Shown here one piece after another: positions 1-5,072 of a stretch of 5,471 nt of DNA. Position 1 is the first letter of the stretch. The number at the start of each line of letters is the position of its first letter. The notes under the pieces were generated by a model. It saw only the letters and a program-made list of their open reading frames with translations. It was not told the DNA's origin and did not search any database. The translations under genes were made by a program, and so were the position numbers. Origin of the DNA: Limisphaerales bacterium (GTDB lineage Bacteria > Verrucomicrobiota > Verrucomicrobiia > Limisphaerales > UBA11358); contig PKZR01000238.1 in assembly GCA_003133815.1 (NCBI GenBank), forward strand, positions 1 through 5,471, given 5' to 3'.

Positions 1-2
1 TG

Positions 3-590
3 ACCAACGCCAAGTTCGCCGGGCATTTCCAGAAATGGTCCGAACACTACCGCGCCACCAAGTCCAAATTCGATTTCACCGTCGTCAACGACGGCTCGAC
101 CGACGACACCAACAAGCTCGGTGCCATCGGCGACATCAACTACGTCCTCAAAACCCAAAACGTGGACGATGATTTGATTGTGGTCGCCGGCGATAATCTG
201 TTCAGCGACAAGCTGGGCGAGTTCGGAAAATTCTGCCGCGAGAAAAACGCGCCCGCGCTCGCCGTCTATGACGTGGGCAACCTCGAGGAAATCAAAAAGT
301 ATAATTCCATTTCCACCGACGCGCAGGGCAAAATCACCTTCTTCGAGGAAAAACCGAAAAATCCCGTCAGCACGCTCACCGGCATCGCGCTTTATTTTTA
401 TCCGAAATCCGCGATTGCGCTCATCAAGCAATACATTGCCGAGGGTAACAATCCCGATCAGCCCGGCCGCCTCGTGCAATGGCTTTACCCGCGCACGCCC
501 GTCTATACCTGGCGCGTGCCCGGCCTGTGGTTCGACATCGGCTCGAAGGAAACGCTGGAAGAGGCGAACAAGATTTTCGCCAAGTTTTAA
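3..590 (+). CDS. Sugar-phosphate nucleotidyltransferase (NTP_transferase / RmlA-like), 5'-truncated
   Basis: This is the C-terminal 195 residues of a nucleotidyltransferase that activates a sugar phosphate with an NTP to give an NDP-sugar and pyrophosphate, in the cytoplasm. The frame is open from the left edge, so the real start and the N-terminal GxGTRL-type nucleotide-binding loop lie outside the window. Visible hallmarks, numbered from the first full codon, are NDGSTDDTNKLGAIGDI (29-45), the metal-binding GDN (63-65), FEEKP in the middle of the fold, a TGIALYFYP strand, and WFDIGSKETLEEA near the end. The protein stops soon after the W-DIG motif, so it is the short form without the extra C-terminal helices of classical RmlA. 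The substrate cannot be told: glucose-1-P thymidylyl-, mannose-1-P guanylyl- or MurNAc-1-P uridylyl-transfer are all possible. It converges on tyrS with a 9-bp gap and no obvious terminator. Confidence 0.9.
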   Translation, partial: TNAKFAGHFQKWSEHYRATKSKFDFTVVNDGSTDDTNKLGAIGDINYVLKTQNVDDDLIVVAGDNLFSDKLGEFGKFCREKNAPALAVYDVGNLEEIKKYNSISTDAQGKITFFEEKPKNPVSTLTGIALYFYPKSAIALIKQYIAEGNNPDQPGRLVQWLYPRTPVYTWRVPGLWFDIGSKETLEEANKIFAKF

Positions 591-599
591 TACGGAAAA

Positions 600-1880
600 T
601 CACTTCGCCGTCACGACGACATAATTCTTTTTGCCTTTGCGCAGCAGGATGTGTTTGCCGAAGAGCAAATCGGCGGATGTCACAGCCCGCGCCACACCGG
701 CTTCGCGGACGTTGTTGATGTTCACGCCCCCGCCTTCAATGTCTTTTCGCGCCTGGCCTTTGGAGGGACACAGGCCGGCATGGACCAGCAGTTCCACCAG
801 CGGAATTCCAGCCCCGTCCAATTTTGATTTTTCAATCTGTTTGCTCGGAACTTCGCCAACAATTTCGTTGAAGGTTTGTTCCGAAATCCGGTCCCAGGAA
901 TAAACGCCAAACAGGATTTCACTGGCATGAAGAGCGTCGTCTGCGGCCTGGTCGCCGTGAATTAGACGTGTAACCCATGCCGCCAACGATCTTTGCGCAA
1001 TGCGAAGGCTGGAATTTTGATTATGTTGCTTTTCGATTTCCTCGATTTCTTCTTTCGATAAAAACGTAAAGAATTTCAAGTATCGGATCACGTCGCGGTC
1101 GTCCGTGTTAATCCAAAACTGGTAGAAGCGATAAACGCTCGTGCGTTTCGGGTCGAGCCAGATGGCACCCGCCTCGGTCTTTCCGAATTTCGTTCCGTCG
1201 GCGTTCGTGATGAGCGGAAGCGTCAGGCCGAAAACCGGCCTGCCCAGTTTTTTCCGGCACAAATCAATTCCAGCCGTGATGTTGCCCCACTGGTCGCTGC
1301 CGCCGATCTGCAGTTCGCAATTCTGGTCGCGCGCCAGCACCATGAAATCAAACGCCTGCAGCAGCATGTAGCTGAACTCGGTGTAGCTGATGCCGGTCTC
1401 GCGGTCTTCCATGCGGGCGCGGACGGATTCCTTGGCGACCATCTGGTTCACGGAAAAATGCTTTCCGATGTCGCGCAGAAAATCGAGGAATGAAATCCCT
1501 GCTGTCCAGTCGGCATTGTCCACGAGTCGCGCCGGGTTTTGCTTTGCTTCAAAATCGAGCAGCTTGGCGAGCTGCACTTTCACACTGGCGATGTTGCCAT
1601 CGAGAATTTCCTTGGTGAGCAACTGCCGCTCGGCGGTCTTGCCGCTGGGATCGCCGATGGACCCGGTAGCACCGCCGGCGACGGCAATCGGATTGTGGCC
1701 GAGCAATTGAAACCGTCGAAGAGCGAGCAGCGGCACCAGATTGCCGACGTGCAAACTGTCCGCCGTCGGATCAAAGCCGCAGTAAAGCGTGACGGGCGAG
1801 GCAATTTTCTTTTCCAGTTCCGCCGCGTCCGTGCAATCGGCGACGAGACCGCGCCATTTCAGTTCTTCAAAGATGCTCAC
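600..1880 (-). CDS. tyrS: Tyrosyl-tRNA synthetase
   Basis: Charges tRNA-Tyr with tyrosine at the cost of ATP, in the cytoplasm; a class I aminoacyl-tRNA synthetase, normally a homodimer. At 426 residues it has the usual length. Visible motifs are the tyrosine pocket TLYCGFDPTADSLH (31-44), the HIGH-type signature HVGN (44-47), YMLLQAFDF with Y171, Q175 and D178 for tyrosine recognition, GGSDQWGN (193-200), and the KMSKS-type loop KFGKT (231-235). This loop form is that of E. coli TyrS. An S4 RNA-binding domain follows at about 358-420 (PLVELLVHAGL, then GGGVNINN). The start is GTG at 1880-1878: an in-frame TAA lies four codons upstream, no other start codon stands between, and MSIFEEL is a normal N terminus. 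No Shine-Dalgarno sequence precedes it. It is divergent from murJ. All key residues seem intact. Confidence 0.97.
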   Translation of the reverse strand: MSIFEELKWRGLVADCTDAAELEKKIASPVTLYCGFDPTADSLHVGNLVPLLALRRFQLLGHNPIAVAGGATGSIGDPSGKTAERQLLTKEILDGNIASVKVQLAKLLDFEAKQNPARLVDNADWTAGISFLDFLRDIGKHFSVNQMVAKESVRARMEDRETGISYTEFSYMLLQAFDFMVLARDQNCELQIGGSDQWGNITAGIDLCRKKLGRPVFGLTLPLITNADGTKFGKTEAGAIWLDPKRTSVYRFYQFWINTDDRDVIRYLKFFTFLSKEEIEEIEKQHNQNSSLRIAQRSLAAWVTRLIHGDQAADDALHASEILFGVYSWDRISEQTFNEIVGEVPSKQIEKSKLDGAGIPLVELLVHAGLCPSKGQARKDIEGGGVNINNVREAGVARAVTSADLLFGKHILLRKGKKNYVVVTAK

Positions 1881-1906
1881 GTGCGAAGATTAAATCGCCG
1901 CCGCGC

Positions 1907-1920
1907 AAATGCCAAATGCC
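1907..1920. repeat. Two tandem copies of heptamer AAATGCC
   Basis: Two exact adjacent copies of the 7-bp unit AAATGCC (1907-1913 and 1914-1920), followed by a further AA. On the - strand the unit reads GGCATTT, which has the same GG..TTT form as the GGACTTT heptamer at 2002-2034. Two copies alone could arise by chance. The likeness to the other heptamer in the same small gap is what makes it worth noting. Confidence 0.6.
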
Positions 1921-1930
1921 AATTGAATCC

Positions 1931-1960
1931 TCCTCGTTCTCCTTCTCTTCCTCGTCCTCG
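1931..1960. repeat. Degenerate hexamer tandem repeat (TCCTCG / CGAGGA), five units
   Basis: Five consecutive 6-bp units, three of them exact TCCTCG (1931-1936, 1949-1954, 1955-1960) and two degenerate units between them. The + strand is almost pure pyrimidine here, the - strand almost pure purine with CGAGGA as its unit. Such a polypurine/polypyrimidine tract is prone to slippage and lies between the starts of tyrS and murJ. Confidence 0.75.
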
Positions 1961-1984
1961 ACATTTCAATTCCGATTACGAGAA
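1949..1984. repeat. Imperfect inverted repeat built from hexamer units
   Basis: The last two TCCTCG units (1949-1960) face two units in the opposite orientation, CGATTA and CGAGAA (1973-1984), across a 12-bp spacer (1961-1972). Nine of the twelve positions can pair; the mismatches are at 1956/1977, 1957/1976 and 1950/1983. A third related unit, CGAAAT, follows at 1985-1990. It could fold as a weak hairpin or serve as a dyad binding site, but no T-run follows, so it does not look like a terminator. Confidence 0.5.
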
Positions 1985-2001
1985 CGAAATCATCCCGGTG
2001 A

Positions 2002-2034
2002 ACTTTGGACTTTGGACTTTGGGCTTTGGACTTT
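2002..2034. repeat. Tandem heptamer repeat ACTTTGG, about 4.7 units
   Basis: Units at 2002-2008, 2009-2015 and 2016-2022 are exact ACTTTGG. The unit at 2023-2029 has one change (GCTTTGG), and a partial ACTTT ends at 2034. The array ends 12 bp before the chosen murJ start. Because 7 is not a multiple of 3, all three frames of this strand stay open through it, which creates false N-terminal extensions with a Phe-Gly-Leu-Trp pattern. It belongs to the class of short heptanucleotide tandem repeats seen between genes in some bacteria. Confidence 0.9.
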
Positions 2035-2046
2035 AACCTTCGCGCG

Positions 2047-3615
2047 ATGTCGCAAATGTTGAAATCGTCCGGCGCGATGGCTGCCGCCACGTTGTTGAGC
2101 CGCCTGCTCGGCATGGTGCGCGAAATCATCTATGCGAGGTTCATGGGCGACGGCTGGGTGGCCGGCGCATTCCAGTTCGCGTTCACGATCCCGAATCTAT
2201 TCCGGCGGCTGCTTGGCGAAGGGGCGCTGACGGCGGCGTTCATCCCGATTTTCAAGGAGAAGGAGAAAATCCATGGCGAACGCGAAATGTGGCGCGCGGC
2301 CAACGCCGTCATTTCTGGCCTTGTCATCGCGGCGTCGGTGATCATCGGAATCGTGATGCTTGGAATTTCCCTAACGCTGGACTTCCATCATTTCTCTGAA
2401 AAGACTGAACTCATGCTGCAGCTGCTGAGGGTGATGTTTCCCTACATGATGCTCGTGTGCCTCGCTGCGGCGTTCATGGGGATGCTCAACGCCCGCGGCC
2501 ATTTTTTCATCCCGGCGATGGGCGCGACGATGCTCAACATCGTGATGATCGCGTCCGTGCTGTGGTTCGCGCCGCGAATGGGAACGCAATTGCACGAGCA
2601 AATTTTTGCGCTTGCCTACGGGGTGCTCGCGGCGGGCGTGGCACAGGCGATGTTTCAACTGCCGACGCTCTGGCGCGACGGGTTCCGCTATGAATGGGTT
2701 TCGCCGCTGAAAAATGAAACCGTCCGGCTGGTTGTGACGCGGATGATTCCGGGAACCATTGGCGTCGCGGCCTTTCAGCTTAACGTAACGCTCGTGCTGG
2801 CGGTGGCGTTCTGGGTCAGCCCGCAAATCGTTGCGTCATTCAATTACGCCGTTCGGCTGATGGAACTGCCGCAGGGGATGTTCGGGATTTCGCTCGCCAC
2901 CTACCTGCTGCCGACGCTTTCGGGCCTGGCTGCTGAAAAAAAATATCCGGAGTTTCGCGCGACGCTGCGGCACGGCGTCGGATCGCTGCTGTTTTTGAAC
3001 TTGATAGCGGCGACCTTGCTCGTGGTGCTGGCTGAACCGATCGTGCGGCTGATTTATGAGCACGGAAAATTCGACGCCGATTCGACCATCCGCACGATGC
3101 GTGCGCTGCAATGCCTTGCGCCGGGACTTGTCGCATTTTCCACGGTCAACATTCTTGCGCGCGCCTTTTATGCGCTCGGAGACACAAAAACGCCGATGAA
3201 AATCAGCATCTTTTGCCTAGCGCTGAATCTGATTCTGGCCGTCGCACTCGTCGAGCCGTTGCGGCAGGCCGGACTCGGAATCGCAAATACAGCGACCTCC
3301 ATTTGCAATGTCGGGCTGCTGTTCTTTGCGCTGCAAAAAAAACTCGGGAGGCTGGAGATGGAATCGTTGCAGAAAACGTTATTGCCCTTGATATTGGGCG
3401 GATTAGTCGCCGGGACGATTGCGTGGTGCGGCTGGCAGTTTTGGGAAGGCAAATTCGGTCACGATACGATTGCGCTGAAAATCGGCGCGGTTTTCGTCCC
3501 GGCAATTGCGGCGGGTTTGATTTATGGAATGCTTGCGCTGGCGTTCAAAGTTCCTGCATCGAAGGAAATGCTGGATTTTGCGCTGCAAAAATTTCGCGCC
3601 AAGGCCCAAAGCTAA
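2047..3615 (+). CDS. murJ: Lipid II flippase MurJ (MviN family)
   Basis: An inner-membrane protein that moves lipid II, the peptidoglycan precursor, from the cytoplasmic to the periplasmic face; member of the MOP exporter superfamily. With ATG at 2047 it has 522 residues (E. coli MurJ 511) and hydrophobic stretches along its whole length, as expected for 14 membrane segments. The N terminus carries the family signature: LLSRLLGMVRE (16-26), AFTIPNLFRR (45-54), GEGALTAAFIP (57-67). VRLMELPQG follows at 269-277. The cavity arginines R19, R25, R53, R54, R270 and E58 match those of E. coli. Two acidic positions differ: E. coli D39 is Gly40 and D269 is Val269. An upstream TTG at 2005 would add 14 residues coded by the heptamer array, so it is rejected; ATG at 2056 is a possible alternative. 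No Shine-Dalgarno sequence is seen. Its TAA stop interlocks with that of ispE. Confidence 0.96.
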   Translation: MSQMLKSSGAMAAATLLSRLLGMVREIIYARFMGDGWVAGAFQFAFTIPNLFRRLLGEGALTAAFIPIFKEKEKIHGEREMWRAANAVISGLVIAASVIIGIVMLGISLTLDFHHFSEKTELMLQLLRVMFPYMMLVCLAAAFMGMLNARGHFFIPAMGATMLNIVMIASVLWFAPRMGTQLHEQIFALAYGVLAAGVAQAMFQLPTLWRDGFRYEWVSPLKNETVRLVVTRMIPGTIGVAAFQLNVTLVLAVAFWVSPQIVASFNYAVRLMELPQGMFGISLATYLLPTLSGLAAEKKYPEFRATLRHGVGSLLFLNLIAATLLVVLAEPIVRLIYEHGKFDADSTIRTMRALQCLAPGLVAFSTVNILARAFYALGDTKTPMKISIFCLALNLILAVALVEPLRQAGLGIANTATSICNVGLLFFALQKKLGRLEMESLQKTLLPLILGGLVAGTIAWCGWQFWEGKFGHDTIALKIGAVFVPAIAAGLIYGMLALAFKVPASKEMLDFALQKFRAKAQS

Positions 3616-4490
3616 ACCGGAACAACCGCCGTCCAGCAATCCGACCCGAATTTCGATTTGAATTTTTCTGCAAGTGATTCGGCGGCGGAAATATTTTCCG
3701 TAATCGCAAAGGTCGTCGAGCCGCTGCCGGACATCAATGCGGCCAGCGCGCCGTTTGCGAGGAGAAATTCCTGGAACAGCGCGAGAATTGGAAATTTTTC
3801 CAAAGAGGGCGCCTCGAGTGAATTGTAAAAGGCGTCAGCGGCACCGGCCAAATTTTTAGATTGGAGTTTTTCGATTAATTCATTTGCGCGGCCGGCTTTG
3901 CCGTTCAACGCGTCGGGAAACCGAGCAAGGTTTTGATAGGCCCATGGGGTGGAAATGCCGAAGCCGGGATGGATCAGCAGGAATGCCTTGCCGCGCAGCG
4001 CTGGAAAATTTGCGAGAGGCTGGATTTTTTCGCCGCGACCGGTGGCCAGCGCTGGCTTGTGCTGGAGAAAAAACGGGATGTCAGAGCCGAGTTCCGCTGC
4101 AATTTTATGGAGTTTTTCATGCGCGAGAGGCATGCCGAAAAGTTCATTGAGCGCGAGGAGCGTCGTGGCGGCGTTGCCGCTGCCGCCGCCAAGTCCGGCG
4201 GCGAGCGGTATTTTTTTCTCCAGGTGAATTTTGACGGCGTCGCGGATTTTTACCGCAGAGAGAAAATCTTTAGCCGCGCGGTAAACAAGGTTTTTTGAAT
4301 TTACTGGCAGGCCTTTGTCGCTGCACGAAAGTTGAATCCCTTTTCCGCCACGCTCAAAAGCCAGCTCGTCACAAAAATCTACCGGCTGCATGACGGTTTC
4401 CAGTTCATGAAATCCGTCGGGCCGCTTGCCGAGTATGTTCAACAGAAGGTTGACCTTGCAGGGCGATTTTTTTTCTAACGGCATGGGCAT
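3612..4490 (-). CDS. ispE: 4-diphosphocytidyl-2-C-methyl-D-erythritol kinase
   Basis: Phosphorylates CDP-methylerythritol at the 2-hydroxyl with ATP in the cytoplasmic non-mevalonate (MEP) pathway, which supplies IPP and DMAPP for undecaprenyl phosphate and quinones. The 292 residues agree with the family (E. coli 283). It is a GHMP kinase: substrate-side KVNLLLNI with K12 and DGFHEL (25-30), the ATP loop PLAAGLGGGSGNAA (95-108), the catalytic Asp in LGSDIPFFL (D137), and the C-terminal glycine motif MSGSGST (253-259). The start is ATG at 4490-4488; a second ATG two codons later (4484) is equally possible. Neither has a Shine-Dalgarno sequence, and the ATG lies at the end of the T-rich tail of the hairpin at 4495-4533. 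The TAG stop (3614-3612) overlaps the murJ stop, so the genes converge with no spacer. Nothing appears broken. Confidence 0.96.
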   Translation of the reverse strand: MPMPLEKKSPCKVNLLLNILGKRPDGFHELETVMQPVDFCDELAFERGGKGIQLSCSDKGLPVNSKNLVYRAAKDFLSAVKIRDAVKIHLEKKIPLAAGLGGGSGNAATTLLALNELFGMPLAHEKLHKIAAELGSDIPFFLQHKPALATGRGEKIQPLANFPALRGKAFLLIHPGFGISTPWAYQNLARFPDALNGKAGRANELIEKLQSKNLAGAADAFYNSLEAPSLEKFPILALFQEFLLANGALAALMSGSGSTTFAITENISAAESLAEKFKSKFGSDCWTAVVPV

Positions 4491-4494
4491 TTTA

Positions 4495-4533
4495 GAAAAG
4501 CAAAACGCGCCAACGAAAAATGGCTGGCGCGTT
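4495..4533 (-). terminator. Factor-independent terminator hairpin after the lipoprotein gene
   Basis: A perfect 9-bp stem, AACGCGCCA (4504-4512) with TGGCGCGTT (4525-4533), closes a 12-nt loop. Read on the - strand, the stem is followed directly by TTGCTTTTCT, a T-rich tail with two interruptions. It starts 23 nt after the stop of the lipoprotein gene and is in the right orientation to end that transcript. On the + strand no T-run follows, so it works in one direction only. It is unusual in standing only 13 nt before the ispE start codon, so it could also act as a leader hairpin or partial attenuator for ispE. Confidence 0.75.
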
Positions 4534-4556
4534 GAGCAAAATTAAACCAGCCGCGT

Positions 4557-5015
4557 TCAGTTGTCGAAAACGGTGAACCGGTTGCCGGGAATCCAAGGCG
4601 CAACGTCGCCACCACTGAAACCGGTGTGCGTGTCCGTGTCCAACAGCCCCGTCGATGGCAATCCTGGTTTGTAACTGTCTGGATAGATCGTATGAGGCTT
4701 CAGGTGCGCAGTGTCTATGGGCCCATAGGTGTCATAGTCTTTATGATTTGGTATCGGAAAGGTCACGACTTCCCAGAGGCCGACGCCGGTGCGTTCGACA
4801 GTGCGATCAAACCCATGAATGGCACCGGTGGTATAGCCCACGCTAGGCGAGTCAAAAATCGAAGTCTGCTCGATGGAACGGCGCATTTCGCCGCCGCGCA
4901 CAATCTCGAACGAATTTGTAATGCCGCGCCCGAGTTTTTCTTCGGGCCCTGCGCAACCGGTGATAAAGAAGCCGACCACGACGGCAAGAGCGAGAAAAGG
5001 AATTATATTTCGCAT
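4557..5015 (-). CDS. Small lipoprotein resembling the TIGR04073 exosortase-associated family
   Basis: A 152-residue exported lipoprotein of unknown function. The N terminus is a lipoprotein signal peptide: short basic start (MRN), hydrophobic core (5-18), and lipobox ITGC with the modified Cys at 21. Ala at +2 would suggest the outer membrane by the E. coli rule. The mature part has EKLGRGITN (26-34) and RTGVGLWEVVTFPIP (75-89). From memory, this pairing of an LGRGxxN motif with a G-WEVVTFPIP motif is typical of the TIGR04073 family, found in Verrucomicrobiota and other exosortase-bearing bacteria. The C-terminal half (about 100-152) is rich in Pro, Gly and Asp, contains YPDSYKPGLP (111-120), and ends in a WIPGNRF segment. 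The start is ATG at 5015 with no Shine-Dalgarno sequence. It lies 57 bp after tatC on the same strand and is followed by a terminator. The lipoprotein call is strong, the family call moderate. Confidence 0.85.
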   Translation of the reverse strand: MRNIIPFLALAVVVGFFITGCAGPEEKLGRGITNSFEIVRGGEMRRSIEQTSIFDSPSVGYTTGAIHGFDRTVERTGVGLWEVVTFPIPNHKDYDTYGPIDTAHLKPHTIYPDSYKPGLPSTGLLDTDTHTGFSGGDVAPWIPGNRFTVFDN

Positions 5016-5072
5016 ACGATTTTCAGTTGATGAATTGAGCCTACGCCTAAATCGGATTTTGTAAAGTGCGTT
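5016..5072. other. Short tatC-lipoprotein gap without a clear signal
   Basis: This 57-bp, fairly AT-rich gap separates the tatC stop from the lipoprotein start on the - strand. It holds a TTTACA that resembles a -35 box, but no acceptable -10 box at 16-18 bp. It has no terminator hairpin after tatC and no ribosome binding site. Co-transcription with tatC is possible. Confidence 0.4.

Larger units (their letters stand above)
1881..2046. promoter_or_regulatory. Divergent tyrS/murJ intergenic region
   Basis: This 166-bp gap must hold the promoters of both tyrS (leftward) and murJ (rightward), unless these lie inside the coding regions. I see no convincing -35/-10 pair on either strand and no ribosome binding site next to either start. 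Most of the space is taken by short tandem repeats, annotated separately at 1907-1920, 1931-1960 and 2002-2034, and by an imperfect inverted repeat at 1949-1984. The longer reading frames crossing it are a product of these repeats. The role as a promoter region is inferred from gene orientation only. Confidence 0.5.

Noticed and set aside
178..624. A 148-codon + strand frame inside the nucleotidyltransferase gene
   Set aside because: It is very rich in Arg, Ser and Pro, has no recognisable motif, and overlaps the clearly conserved frame one base apart; it is a GC-driven shadow.
588..640. Short inverted sequence CGTC-AC-GACG followed by a T-run, as a terminator for the nucleotidyltransferase gene
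   Set aside because: The stem is only four base pairs, lies inside tyrS, and the T-run is several bases away.
1931..2034. CRISPR-like array
   Set aside because: Units are 6-7 bp, directly adjacent and without spacers; no cas genes are present.
1539..2036. A 165-codon + strand frame antisense to tyrS and running into the repeats
   Set aside because: Its C-terminal part is coded by the hexamer and heptamer arrays and the rest is antisense to the conserved TyrRS catalytic region.
2371..2826. A 151-codon - strand frame antisense to murJ
   Set aside because: Composition is dominated by Arg, His and Glu, typical of the antisense of a membrane protein gene; no start signal and no motif.
3933..4298. 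A 121-codon + strand frame antisense to ispE
   Set aside because: It is opposite the GHMP kinase ATP loop and shows no independent sign of coding.
4626..5030. A 134-codon + strand frame opposite the lipoprotein gene
   Set aside because: The - strand frame has a proper signal peptide, lipobox and family motifs; the + strand frame has none.
5040..5070. Possible promoter for the lipoprotein gene (TTTACA as -35 on the - strand)
   Set aside because: At 16-18 bp spacing the best -10 candidate matches only about three of six positions.
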